Below are positions 1 to 7,568 of a DNA stretch of 64,000 nt, in pieces. The position numbers and the translations under genes are program-made. Where the stretch lies: positions 18,074-82,073 of the forward strand of contig CAIPTY010000080.1 of the NCBI GenBank assembly GCA_903868145.1, given 5' to 3'. This DNA is from an uncultured Desulfuromonadales bacterium. Its GTDB lineage: Bacteria; Desulfobacterota; Desulfuromonadia; Geobacterales; Pseudopelobacteraceae. The number at the start of each line of letters is the position of its first letter. Position 1 is the stretch's first letter. The notes beneath the pieces were generated by a model. That model was not told where the DNA came from. It was given only the letters and a program-made list of their open reading frames with translations, and made no database searches.

Positions 1-137
1 GCCAGTGTGCATAAATCCGAAAAACGGAGATTTCCCGGCGCCTCCATTGCTCGCTGTAGCAGTTTTTCATAGCGCCCCATGTTGCCCCCGGTGCGACAAG
101 ATACAACAAGAAACCATGAAGCGCAAGAATCAGAAAC

Positions 138-171
138 AAAAAAGAGGCCGCCGATTCATTCAGGCCGCCTC
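138..171 (-). terminator. Intrinsic terminator, minus strand
   Basis: On the minus strand a GC-rich hairpin (outer stem GAGGC/GCCTC, inner GCC/GGC around an AT-rich loop) is followed by six T residues. It resembles the terminators at 347, 5068 and 5229 in this element. Confidence 0.7.
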
Positions 172-346
172 AATGGTGCTGCGTTCTTGAAAATGCCGAC
201 CGGCTGCCGTGGCCGTGGAGACGTTCACCGCTGCCGGCCCTGTCATATCGGCATGAAGCCACCAGCAACAAGGCCGCTGTCGGCTCCGTGGTTCGACGTG
301 TTCCCGATCATCACCGGCTGACTGTCAAGGTGAATAACCCGGAAAC

Positions 347-375
347 AAAAAGAGGCTGCCGATTATGGCAACCTC
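347..375 (-). terminator. Intrinsic terminator after the 71-aa gene
   Basis: The minus-strand stem GAGGTTGCC/GGCAGCCTC (nine pairs, one G-U) with a six-base loop is followed by five T residues. It lies 18 bases downstream of the stop at 393 and would end the long minus-strand transcript of the replication genes. Confidence 0.75.
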
Positions 376-392
376 TCCGTAAAGCTGCTGAT

Positions 393-608
393 CTAAACGC
401 CCACTTTAGCGTTAGCGGTTTTACCCCTCTGTGCCTTGTACCACTGCGACGCACGATGATTGCCTCTGTCGTGCACAGGAGTGCTTCCCCAATCGCCGCG
501 CTCTATCATGAGACATAACGCCTCTTTCATCCGTTCAAGCCCGTGCTCAAGTGCTTCCATTTCCGAAAAACATGTTTCAACTTCTGTGGGATTTCTAAAT
601 ACTGCCAT
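393..608 (-). CDS. Hypothetical phage protein, 71 aa
   Basis: A 71-residue protein that I do not recognise. Residues 10-40 are rich in Glu, Met and Leu and look helical. The C-terminal third is basic. A GAGG ribosome binding site sits seven bases before the ATG, and a terminator follows the stop. It is the last gene of the minus-strand replication cluster, behind the Rha-type regulator. Function unknown. Confidence 0.55.
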   Translation of the reverse strand: MAVFRNPTEVETCFSEMEALEHGLERMKEALCLMIERGDWGSTPVHDRGNHRASQWYKAQRGKTANAKVGV

Positions 609-693
609 TGCGTAGCCTCTTTCTGCCTGTATCAGGCGGTAATTTCCGGCGCTGCCGGTTTCATATATTTTGCTGATTTACGAATATTTCGGT

Positions 694-1389
694 TTAGTTA
701 TTACCCGCCATCAATAGCCGTTGCTGTGGCAGTTGTGCCGCGTATACTTCGACCCGCTGCCGTACCAGTGTGTAAATGTCCCGGTAATGAAGCGCCGCCG
801 TCATGCCATCATCAAGCGCCTGCTGAATCAGGTATTCCGCCGTTGTCAGAAAAGCAAGCTGCATACCGTCAAGCATATCTCTGAAAGGCTGTGGAGACGC
901 CTGCTTGACCATGAAAAGCGCCTTGTGTGTCATCTTGGAAATGTTCACAAAGTACATCCGCGCTTGTGTGCTCCCCTGACCGGCTGCATACTCGACAAAC
1001 CGCGCTATGCTGTCGGTCTCGATCCGCCGCGCCGCTTTGCTTTCGGCTCGCTGTTCCTGCCAGGAAAGATTCAACTGATTGAGTAGCGCCTTTTCCATCG
1101 AATCAAAGGCGTCAATGTATGCCGACTTGAAATAAAGCGCCTTTTTGCCGGTGAATCCCATAGCAATCAAGGTGAATGCTTTCCGGTTCAACTGGTACAT
1201 TGCCCTGTACTCTCCCTTTGAATCCTGATATTCAACCGGCTGAAAATTAAGCCGGTCACGCTCCGGCAAATCTGCTGAAAGTCTCTCGATTGCCTGCAAT
1301 ACGTTTTTGTGTCTCTTCCCGAAAATCTCTGCAATCTTCAAGGAAGTTGTCACCGCCTGCCGGTGCTGAATCGTTACGACCTGGTGCAT
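694..1389 (-). CDS. Rha-family phage regulatory protein
   Basis: The N-terminal ~100 residues match the phage regulatory protein Rha family: a stretch around residues 12-30 with the pattern TSLKIAEIFGKRHKNVLQAI, then an FTLIAMGFTGKKALYFK block near residues 72-90. Rha of phage phi-80 is known to interfere with phage growth in hosts lacking IHF, and family members are thought to bind DNA. The C-terminal half shows no domain I know. I chose the ATG at 1389, preceded by AGAGGTG five bases upstream, rather than a TTG at 1404. It starts 11 bases after the helicase gene stops. Confidence 0.8.
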   Translation of the reverse strand: MHQVVTIQHRQAVTTSLKIAEIFGKRHKNVLQAIERLSADLPERDRLNFQPVEYQDSKGEYRAMYQLNRKAFTLIAMGFTGKKALYFKSAYIDAFDSMEKALLNQLNLSWQEQRAESKAARRIETDSIARFVEYAAGQGSTQARMYFVNISKMTHKALFMVKQASPQPFRDMLDGMQLAFLTTAEYLIQQALDDGMTAALHYRDIYTLVRQRVEVYAAQLPQQRLLMAGNN

Positions 1390-1400
1390 GGTGTCACCTC

Positions 1401-2792
1401 TCAAAATGGAATGTATTCCTGAAAACCTGCCTGCTCCGGCTCTGGCTTTTCACCCGCTGCCGCTGCCCTGCCGTCATACTTGGCCGGTGTGGTACCCTGT
1501 TTGGTCAATACCTGCTTGGCTTTGGTGTCATATAGCCCGGTATCCCATATTTTCTGGCTTGGCCGGTTGAACGTCACTGCGATATTGACCCCCGCGTTTC
1601 CCGTCCGGTTTTTCTCGACGGTCAAGACGTCCTGACCATTCGTATCCTGCCAGAATAAAAGCATGGAGTGTGCTTTCTGTGCCATACGGAAACAGCCCGC
1701 AAGCTCCGTTTTTGTCGGCTTTCCGCCTGCATTGCCCTGCCGGTTTAATTGAGCAACAAGAACCAGGTGGACATCTTGCGCCCGCGCTGTTTGCAGGAGT
1801 TGTGCTGTCCACCGAGCAAGACGCTGCTCTTCTGATTCCATCCGGTTCGCCTCTCCACTGTCGGCTATGGCAATTTCCGCGATGTAGTCCAGAATCACCA
1901 CCTCGACGCCCTGCTGAATGGAGTATTTGCGAATCAGGCCGCACACCTCATCAATCGTTCGTGGCGCATTGTCGGTTAAAAACATGCTCTTGCTGTCGAA
2001 TGCCCGCCGAAACTCATTCACCACGTTTTCAGGATTGAAACCGCTGGTAATCTCTTTTAATGGTCTGCCCCCGGCAATGCCTGAAAGCCTATCCAGGTTG
2101 ATAGCCACGTCATTTTCATTGGAGATAAAAAGAATCTTGCGCCCCTGCCGTGCAATGTTCGCAAACAGATTGAGTGCAAGCGTGGTTTTACCGAAACCCG
2201 TTGCCGCTGCAATCAAGGTCAAGCTTTTTGACTGCAACCCTCTCAAAGTCTTGTCCAGGTAATGCAGGCCGGTCTTGATGCCCTTAATATGCCCCGGCTC
2301 CGTGGCTCGTTCGTGCTGTGTCCGTTCGACAATTTCTGAAAGTTCAAGCGTGGAGTACGTCCGTTTCCGATCACCTGACAATGCGATTTCAGAAGCAATC
2401 TCGCTCAGTCCGTTTGCAATTTCCAAAGGTGCAAGCGTTCCGATCTGGCTTTCAAGACGCTTGATCTTCTGTGAGGTTCTCCGGCGCTGCGCCATCATTC
2501 TGATCTGACCCGCCCGCCATACGATATTTGCTGAAAGAAAACCGGCGTCCATCGCCTCGACAAGACGTGAGGCGTTGACCCCTGCCGTCCGTGCCAGGTA
2601 TCCCAGGTCAATCATTTTCTCTTTTTCGTACAGCTCCGAAAATGCCCGGAAAGCCTGACCCATTTCGACGTTGTAGAAGTCATCCGCCCGCAGGCTGTCG
2701 GCAATCTCCAGAAACGATTCATTTTCATTCAGGAGATTGCCTATCAGCTCATATTCTAGCTGCTTGTCGAAAAACTGCCCGGTGTTACTCAT
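1401..2792 (-). CDS. DnaB-type replicative helicase of the element
   Basis: A 463-residue helicase that would unwind DNA at the replication fork. Residues 1-95 resemble the DnaB N-terminal helical domain. The RecA-like core has a Walker A motif near 196-203 (ATGFGKT) and a Walker B near 298-302 (VVILD). An AQLNRQG segment at 347-353 matches the DnaB H4-region pattern. It is close to the length of bacterial DnaB (about 450-470 aa). I chose the ATG at 2792, because the N-terminal domain begins there and it overlaps the stop of the upstream 50-aa gene; the frame stays open for 27 more codons without homology. It presumably works with the initiator-like protein at 3992-4699. Confidence 0.88.
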   Translation of the reverse strand: MSNTGQFFDKQLEYELIGNLLNENESFLEIADSLRADDFYNVEMGQAFRAFSELYEKEKMIDLGYLARTAGVNASRLVEAMDAGFLSANIVWRAGQIRMMAQRRRTSQKIKRLESQIGTLAPLEIANGLSEIASEIALSGDRKRTYSTLELSEIVERTQHERATEPGHIKGIKTGLHYLDKTLRGLQSKSLTLIAAATGFGKTTLALNLFANIARQGRKILFISNENDVAINLDRLSGIAGGRPLKEITSGFNPENVVNEFRRAFDSKSMFLTDNAPRTIDEVCGLIRKYSIQQGVEVVILDYIAEIAIADSGEANRMESEEQRLARWTAQLLQTARAQDVHLVLVAQLNRQGNAGGKPTKTELAGCFRMAQKAHSMLLFWQDTNGQDVLTVEKNRTGNAGVNIAVTFNRPSQKIWDTGLYDTKAKQVLTKQGTTPAKYDGRAAAAGEKPEPEQAGFQEYIPF

Positions 2793-2937
2793 CGGCTGGC
2801 TGCTCCCGGAGAATTTCAAGGCGCTGCTCAATCTTGGCAATGTTCGCCTGTAGCTGCTCGACGATCTGCTCAAACCCTTTTTTCATTCCAGATAAATGCA
2901 GGATTTCCGCCCGTTGACGTGCTTTTTCGTAGCTCAT
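2785..2937 (-). CDS. Small coiled-coil protein, 50 aa
   Basis: This 50-residue ORF starts at an ATG whose last bases overlap the stop of the upstream gene (ATGA). It ends eight bases inside the helicase gene. The sequence is strongly charged and heptad-like (EQIVEQLQANIAKIEQRLEI), so a short coiled coil is likely. The two tight overlaps, which are typical of translational coupling, are the main evidence. No function can be assigned; a helicase-loading or regulatory role is conceivable but unsupported. Confidence 0.65.
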   Translation of the reverse strand: MSYEKARQRAEILHLSGMKKGFEQIVEQLQANIAKIEQRLEILREQPADE

Positions 2938-3185
2938 GGTGTCTGCTCCGTTCGATTTTTTAGGATAATGACAATCTCTTCAAGCGCCGTGGCTGCTCGC
3001 TCCGTTGCCGCTGCCAGGCGATAAATGTTGACCGTTGCGCTGCCGGTGTCCGGTTCCCCGGTGTCATCGGAAAAAGCAGCGCCGATGTTGTCGACTGCGT
3101 GAGCGATTGCAATCAAGGCCGCCTCGCTGTCGGTCAAGGTGCTTTCACAATCAGACGGCAAACATTCAAGCTCAATTTTGTCCAT
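2934..3185 (-). CDS. Hypothetical phage protein, 83 aa
   Basis: Unrecognised acidic protein with a Thr/Glu-rich middle and an alpha-helical C-terminal half (RLAAATERAATALEEIVIILK). I chose the ATG at 3185, preceded by AGGAAGG six bases upstream; an earlier ATG exists at 3218 without that support. The start lies inside the 3' end of the zinc-ribbon gene and the stop overlaps the start of the 50-aa gene, so it is part of a coupled string. Confidence 0.6.
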   Translation of the reverse strand: MDKIELECLPSDCESTLTDSEAALIAIAHAVDNIGAAFSDDTGEPDTGSATVNIYRLAAATERAATALEEIVIILKNRTEQTP

Positions 3186-3606
3186 CTCGTTCACCTTCCT
3201 TTTGAAGTTGTTGTTCAATCTTCTGCCGATTTTCTCTGATACTCGACACGCTAAGGCCGATCACCGCCGCTGCCGTCCGGTTGTCCAGGTTCAACCCGCT
3301 ACTTGCCAGTAAAAGGAAAATCTGCTCACCTGAAAGTTTGCTATTACACAAAGGCGTGCCCGTGGCTGCCGTGAAATAGTGTTGACAATCTTTGCACCGT
3401 ACCCGCCGCCCCTGCCAGAAGGAGGCCACCGCCCGCCCGTCGGCAATCTGGACGCCACAAGCAGGACATACCGCACGCCCGCCGTGGAGATGCCCGAACA
3501 GAAAGCGCCTGACCTTCAAGGTATCCAGGCAATCCCGCAAGGAGTCCACCGCTTGCGCTGCTGTCGGCAATCGTGGTGCCGTTGTATTGTCGTTTGTGTC
3601 GTTCAT
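3172..3606 (-). CDS. Zinc-ribbon and helix-turn-helix phage protein
   Basis: A 144-residue protein with two CxxC pairs (CPAC and CKDC, near residues 48-51 and 71-74), followed by FTAATGTPLCNSKLSGEQIF. This arrangement closely resembles the N-terminal zinc ribbon of IS1595/ISXO2-type transposases, but no catalytic domain follows. The C-terminal part (LDNRTAAAVIGLSVSSIREN) looks like a helix-turn-helix. I infer a DNA-binding protein of the element. The start has a weak GAGGTGG signal upstream. Confidence 0.65.
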   Translation of the reverse strand: MNDTNDNTTAPRLPTAAQAVDSLRDCLDTLKVRRFLFGHLHGGRAVCPACGVQIADGRAVASFWQGRRVRCKDCQHYFTAATGTPLCNSKLSGEQIFLLLASSGLNLDNRTAAAVIGLSVSSIRENRQKIEQQLQKEGERDGQN

Positions 3607-3755
3607 GGTGTTACCACCTCATGTTGTAGTGTGTGGAGGTGCCCGTATATTGCAACTCTCCGCAATTCCGCAAACTGCAAAAATTAAATTCGTAGAGATA
3701 GCTCGCGCGCTTGCTGCCCGCATAGAGAACAAGCGCCGGGAGTACCTTTTGCTTT

Positions 3756-3977
3756 TCAAGCCCTATTCTTACTGCATTCGCAGGCTTTTAAGGTCTGCCT
3801 GTCGCTCCTGATCTGCCACGACAATTCATTCAGACATCTGGCAATTTCGGCGATTTCGCTCTTGACCTGCCTCGCAACCTCAATCATGGTGGCGGTATGC
3901 TCTTCCCTGATCTTTTCATTCTCCCTGATTACCTTTGACAAATGGTCAAGCTCGTTCTCAATGCCGCCCGTTTCCAT
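3756..3977 (-). CDS. Small coiled-coil protein, 73 aa
   Basis: A 73-residue charged protein. Residues 8-55 are Glu/Lys/Ile-rich with heptad spacing and should form a coiled coil. The C terminus carries two Cys (CEC). It starts 14 bases after the initiator-like gene stops and is followed by about 150 bases without a clear gene. No recognised family. Confidence 0.5.
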   Translation of the reverse strand: METGGIENELDHLSKVIRENEKIREEHTATMIEVARQVKSEIAEIARCLNELSWQIRSDRQTLKACECSKNRA

Positions 3978-3991
3978 ACGATCCCCCCTTT

Positions 3992-4699
3992 TCAGTCTTG
4001 TAGTAGCTCATCATTCACTTGCCGCTGCTGCTCATCCTGCCAGGTAGTGACCGACCCGCCCGGCGCCTGCTCGACCTCTTCCCAGTCCTGCCAGTTATTG
4101 AACCAGGTACTTCCGTTCTTTGGTTTCTTCCACGTCTCTTGCTCCAAATGCCTTGTGTAATTATCAAGCGCCGCCGAAACCCTTTGATAACCCCTCTCAT
4201 CCTTTACCGTTGACAGGAATGATTTTAAGGCTGCTCTCTTGCCATCCTTCGCCGGATACCGCCGCCATATTTCTTCAAACAACCCCGGCAAATTCGACAA
4301 TGTTTCTTTCCTTTTATTACCATTACTTTGTTTTGTTCCCCTGAGCGTTTCCTCGGCGTTTCCATTTGTCTGATAACTATCGAAATTTACTAGCGTTAAA
4401 GTGTTTCCTTTTGCGTTCACCTTTTGGACTATCATGCGTTCACCCTCTAACAGCTTCAAAAACTGGTGAACTGACTTGATATTCCACTGCCACCGCGCCG
4501 CAAGAAACCGTGTTGAAATGAATAATTGACCCCGCTGCAAAGGTACAACCGACCCGGAAACGAAACGCTGTCCATCCGCAAAGCTGGCTTGCTGAATCAG
4601 GTCAAGCCATGCTTCCGCCCTGCTATATCTCCGGCGCTCATCCCATAACCAATGATTGAAGAAACGCCGGTGAATCAGAAAATAGCCACCGTTCGCCAT
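3992..4699 (-). CDS. Phage replication initiator-like protein
   Basis: A 235-residue protein with the layout of phage replication proteins of the lambda O or DnaD-associated kind. An N-terminal winged-helix-like part (residues 1-90, with FFNHWLWDERRRYSRAEAW and an RFLAARWQWNIKSVHQFLKLL helix pair) is followed by a polar linker. A C-terminal module (about 140-215) contains an FEEIWRRYPAKDGKRAALKSF stretch seen in several phage helicase-loader or initiator proteins. It ends in a WFNNWQDWEE segment. The partner helicase lies downstream on the same strand. Its start overlaps the preceding stop (TAATG). Confidence 0.7.
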   Translation of the reverse strand: MANGGYFLIHRRFFNHWLWDERRRYSRAEAWLDLIQQASFADGQRFVSGSVVPLQRGQLFISTRFLAARWQWNIKSVHQFLKLLEGERMIVQKVNAKGNTLTLVNFDSYQTNGNAEETLRGTKQSNGNKRKETLSNLPGLFEEIWRRYPAKDGKRAALKSFLSTVKDERGYQRVSAALDNYTRHLEQETWKKPKNGSTWFNNWQDWEEVEQAPGGSVTTWQDEQQRQVNDELLQD

Positions 4700-4899
4700 T
4701 ACTTGACCGCCGTTGCGCCTGATTCAAGCCACTGACAAAAAGGCTCTTCTACAATCAAGACCTTTTTACCGACCTTACGAACACAAGCTGCAAAGCCGTT
4801 ACGATCTGCGTTGAACCATAGCCAACGTAATGAACCTTCACTGAAAGCCGGATACTTGGCCGCCGTCTGTTTGATAGTCATGTAATTTCTTGCATCCAT
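4699..4899 (-). CDS. Excisionase-like small DNA-binding protein
   Basis: A 66-residue protein beginning with a MerR/excisionase-like helix-turn-helix pattern (MTIKQTAAKYPAFSEGSLRWL), then a basic strand region (VRKVGKKVLIVEEPFCQWL) typical of small phage DNA-binding proteins. A strong GGAGG ribosome binding site sits eight bases before the ATG. It heads the replication cluster. An excision or control role is inferred from fold and size only. Confidence 0.65.
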   Translation of the reverse strand: MDARNYMTIKQTAAKYPAFSEGSLRWLWFNADRNGFAACVRKVGKKVLIVEEPFCQWLESGATAVK

Positions 4900-5002
4900 T
4901 TGTAGTGCCTCCGTGACTCAGTTTGATTGTTGCTATGGCTTGAACATAGACGCTCTTATTTGCCGTGTCGAAATGACGGAAAGCAGAAAATGAAACAGGT
5001 GC

Positions 5003-5023
5003 TTTCGTCACCCCCTGACGAAA
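5003..5023. promoter_or_regulatory. Palindromic candidate operator
   Basis: A perfect inverted repeat, TTTCGTCA-CCCCC-TGACGAAA, lies about 100 bases upstream of the excisionase-like gene. The ten-base word CGTCACCCCC at its core recurs at 5048-5057, exactly 42 bases away (about four helical turns). This suits a dimeric repressor or initiator binding site. The binding protein is unknown. Confidence 0.5.
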
Positions 5024-5067
5024 CAAAGAAAATGAAAAGACCGAAAACGTCACCCCCGCCAAAATAG

Positions 5068-5097
5068 AAAAAGGCTGCCTGATCTTCCCGGCAACCT
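5068..5097 (-). terminator. Intrinsic terminator, minus strand
   Basis: The minus-strand stem AGGTTGCC/GGCAGCCT with a ten-base loop is followed by TTTTTC. It resembles the terminator at 347-375. It lies downstream of the 5229 terminator and may act as a second barrier before the replication cluster. Confidence 0.65.
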
Positions 5098-5228
5098 CTC
5101 CATGCTCATCATCTCATTTTCTGACCGGCAAATTTTACCCGAGGCGCTGTTCGATTATGCCGCCCCTAACATCGGTATGCCCTCCCCGGCAAAAGTGCCG
5201 CTGTCGGCTTTCTGGTTCGCTGATAAAC

Positions 5229-5258
5229 AAAAAGGCGGCAAGGAATCACCCCGCCGCC
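5229..5258 (-). terminator. Intrinsic terminator after the 353-aa gene
   Basis: The minus-strand stem GGCGGC/GCCGCC is followed by five T residues, 25 bases beyond the stop at 5283. It would end the transcript of integrase plus the 353-aa gene. Confidence 0.75.
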
Positions 5259-5282
5259 CGTGTCGACTGTATCAATCAGTTA

Positions 5283-6344
5283 TCAATCCATATCACAATC
5301 ACCTTGCTTCACAAGGCCGCGCTCTTTTGCCCTTCTGATTTTCAATACATCGAATGTCATTCCCGGAAAATTTGCTTCAAGGTTTTCTTTGATTACCTTA
5401 TACGTTGCGCCATCGCTCCCGGCATATGGCTTGATAATGGTAAACATCTTGCTCATGCACTCATCCCAACCAATACGAAGGCCTTTTGTGCTTGGCTCTT
5501 CTGTCTTGGATTGCATCTTTTCGAGATTCTCCATATTCAAATATTCCCAAGATAGCAACCGATTGAGTAGCCACCGCTTTGTGTCCGGAAACTCTGACAG
5601 TATGCGTATATTTTCCCCCAGGTCATCAAGAATATCGTCAAACATTGATTCGATGATTGCCAGGTGTAAATAATCACTGACCGCCGCCCGCGCTGCCTTT
5701 ATGCCCTGAAACGTTTCATCGGCTGCCGGATGCTCTATGTTTATCCGGTCAAATCCTTCCAGCCTGGTCAAGGCTGTTTTGATGCTCCTGACCTTGCCTT
5801 TGATCTTATCCCATCGTTTCCCGGCTTTGCTGAATAAATTACAAGTTCCGAACCTCTCCATGTGTCGTTTCTGCAACTCCCAGACTGCATCCGCAACCTT
5901 CAAGCTGTCGCCGTTTTTGTGCATCTGCTGTGGCAACCCTTGATGTAAAAATGAATATCTCTCTCCGTATATCGGAACAATCACCCTGCCGTCATCCAAT
6001 TTGAAGGAAGTATGACTATAAAGCCGCCGCCTGTAAGCTCTCTCAGGTATTGTAAAACGTACCTGCCCCGGCTTATCTGCTATGATCTCTCCTGTTTCCG
6101 ATAACGCCGGGAAATAGAGAACTACCAACCCCGCAGGTCTTTCACCTCTTTGGAGTGCATCGGCAACACAAGGCGGCAAGTCATCACGAAAAGCCTTGAT
6201 GCCTTTCTTGACACTCTTCATAAATTCGACTTCGCTGATCTCCCGCAAGGCACAAAGGCGCTCAATCGGATTATCAAAATTTATCAGGTATTCGACGAAC
6301 CGCTGTTCCCATTCTTCGCCATATCCACAAAAGAAAGCTTTCAT
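5283..6344 (-). CDS. Unknown 353-aa protein next to the integrase
   Basis: I do not recognise this protein. It starts nine bases after the integrase stop, behind a G-rich ribosome binding site, so the two are probably co-transcribed. It is soluble, with no signal peptide or membrane segment. The middle is basic (FSKAGKRWDKIKGKVRSIKTAL near 170-195). The last ~60 residues (YKVIKENLEANFPGMTFDVLKIRRAKERG) could be a small helical or winged-helix module. No catalytic motif stands out. In such elements this position often holds regulatory or accessory cargo, but nothing here proves that. Confidence 0.65.
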   Translation of the reverse strand: MKAFFCGYGEEWEQRFVEYLINFDNPIERLCALREISEVEFMKSVKKGIKAFRDDLPPCVADALQRGERPAGLVVLYFPALSETGEIIADKPGQVRFTIPERAYRRRLYSHTSFKLDDGRVIVPIYGERYSFLHQGLPQQMHKNGDSLKVADAVWELQKRHMERFGTCNLFSKAGKRWDKIKGKVRSIKTALTRLEGFDRINIEHPAADETFQGIKAARAAVSDYLHLAIIESMFDDILDDLGENIRILSEFPDTKRWLLNRLLSWEYLNMENLEKMQSKTEEPSTKGLRIGWDECMSKMFTIIKPYAGSDGATYKVIKENLEANFPGMTFDVLKIRRAKERGLVKQGDCDMD

Positions 6345-6353
6345 GCCCGCCCC

Positions 6354-7568
6354 CTATCCGAAAATCTTTTTATTCATAGATTCCACAACCGACGAAACAT
6401 GAGAATCTGACAAATGAGAATACCGCTTGACCATTGCAAGCGTCTTATGCCCCAAAACCGCCGCAATGTCTGTCAGTGAAGCGCCGTTCATAGCCAGGTA
6501 TGACGCCGCACTGTGGCGTAAATCATGGAACTTGAAATTCTCAAGCTTTGCCCTTTTTACCGCAAAAAGAAACGCCGTCCGTAAGCTGGCTGAACAGTTA
6601 CCGACCGGCGCTGCCTTTGTCTTGGTCTGCTGTTTATCTTTGGCGCTGTCGGCTTTCAGCTTCGCCGCTTCAATAGCTGTCAATCGCTTTGGGAAAATCA
6701 GGTTCGTGTCAATCCGCCTGATCTTGTTCTTTTTCATGCTGTCCAGTAGTTCAAAGGCTTTGCCGACCAATGGCGCCGCCCGGCGTTCTCCGTTTTTGGT
6801 CTCTTCCAGGAGAATCCGCCCTCGTGAAAAGTCAACATCCTGCCAGTTTAAATTCATGATCTCGCTTAACCTCATGCCGGTTGACAGTGCCAGGACAACA
6901 ACCGGGTACAGAATAGGATTCTTGCTTTCCTGACAGGCTGCCAGAAAACGCGCCCGCTCATCGTCATCAAGGAATCTGACCCGCCCGCGTGACTCTTTCA
7001 TCTTGGCAACCTTCGGCATGGGATTGACTTCAAGCCACTGCCATTCATTCGCTGCCACCGTCAAACAGTGCGATAAGGCCGCCATGTATCGGTTGACCGT
7101 GGCAGTGTTGCGCTGCCGTTTGGTCTCGATCACCTTTTCAACGATCTTCCCGCGCCCTTTGCCGCTCTCCGGCTTGACTCTCTGCTGCTCCTTCCGTGTG
7201 GTAACAATTGGATCGTTATAAAGCCGGTCTCTGACCTCTCCAATCAATGAAGGTGTCACGTCTGCAAGCGTATAAGCGCCAATCTGCTCTTTCCAGTAGG
7301 AAAGATGCTTCATTACATCAATCACCCGTTTCCGGTGTGGCAGCTTGTCCTTGATGTACCTGTCAATCGTATCAGCTGCCGTGTGGCGTAATGCTTCGGC
7401 TGTCTTGAAATAACGCCGGTCTCTGATAGCTGACTCAGTGTCTTGCGCCCACTTCTTTGCATCGGTTATCCGGTCAAACCGTGCCGTCTGTGGTGGAAAA
7501 CCTTTAAGCCGTACCTCGACCCGATACTTGACGCCGCGTTCACCTTCAATCTTCCGAATTGTTGCCAT
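6354..7568 (-). CDS. int: Tyrosine recombinase (phage integrase)
   Basis: A 404-residue site-specific recombinase that would insert and excise the element. An arm-binding-like N terminus (1-60) and a SAM-like core-binding domain (65-190) precede the catalytic domain (195-390). The catalytic residues are visible: R233 in TGMRLSE, K258, H348 and R351 in HDLRH, H374 in LGHK, and the nucleophile Y383 in KRYSHL. The length is typical for the family. It is transcribed away from tRNA-Gln, whose 3' end lies about 330 bases beyond its start and is the probable target. Confidence 0.95.
   Translation of the reverse strand: MATIRKIEGERGVKYRVEVRLKGFPPQTARFDRITDAKKWAQDTESAIRDRRYFKTAEALRHTAADTIDRYIKDKLPHRKRVIDVMKHLSYWKEQIGAYTLADVTPSLIGEVRDRLYNDPIVTTRKEQQRVKPESGKGRGKIVEKVIETKRQRNTATVNRYMAALSHCLTVAANEWQWLEVNPMPKVAKMKESRGRVRFLDDDERARFLAACQESKNPILYPVVVLALSTGMRLSEIMNLNWQDVDFSRGRILLEETKNGERRAAPLVGKAFELLDSMKKNKIRRIDTNLIFPKRLTAIEAAKLKADSAKDKQQTKTKAAPVGNCSASLRTAFLFAVKRAKLENFKFHDLRHSAASYLAMNGASLTDIAAVLGHKTLAMVKRYSHLSDSHVSSVVESMNKKIFG

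Larger units (their letters stand above)
1..392. other. Element stretch without a confident gene
   Basis: No ORF here looks like a real protein of normal size. The stretch holds two minus-strand intrinsic terminators (138-171 and 347-375). Between them are two tiny overlapping minus-strand ORFs: 243-311 (22 aa) and 160-246 (28 aa), joined by an ATGA overlap. Neither has a good ribosome binding site, and the second stops inside the terminator stem. I regard them as unproven. Confidence 0.4.
4900..5282. other. Intergenic control region of the element
   Basis: About 380 bases without a convincing gene between the unknown 353-aa gene and the excisionase-like gene. It holds two minus-strand terminators (5068-5097 and 5229-5258), a perfect 21-base palindrome (5003-5023), and a second copy of CGTCACCCCC at 5048-5057. 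It probably contains the promoter of the replication cluster. An ORF across 4838-5062 has no protein-like features. Confidence 0.5.

Noticed and set aside
4838..5062. 74-aa ORF in the element control region
   Set aside because: It runs through the palindrome and the 5' end of the excisionase-like gene in another frame and has no domain or ribosome binding site.
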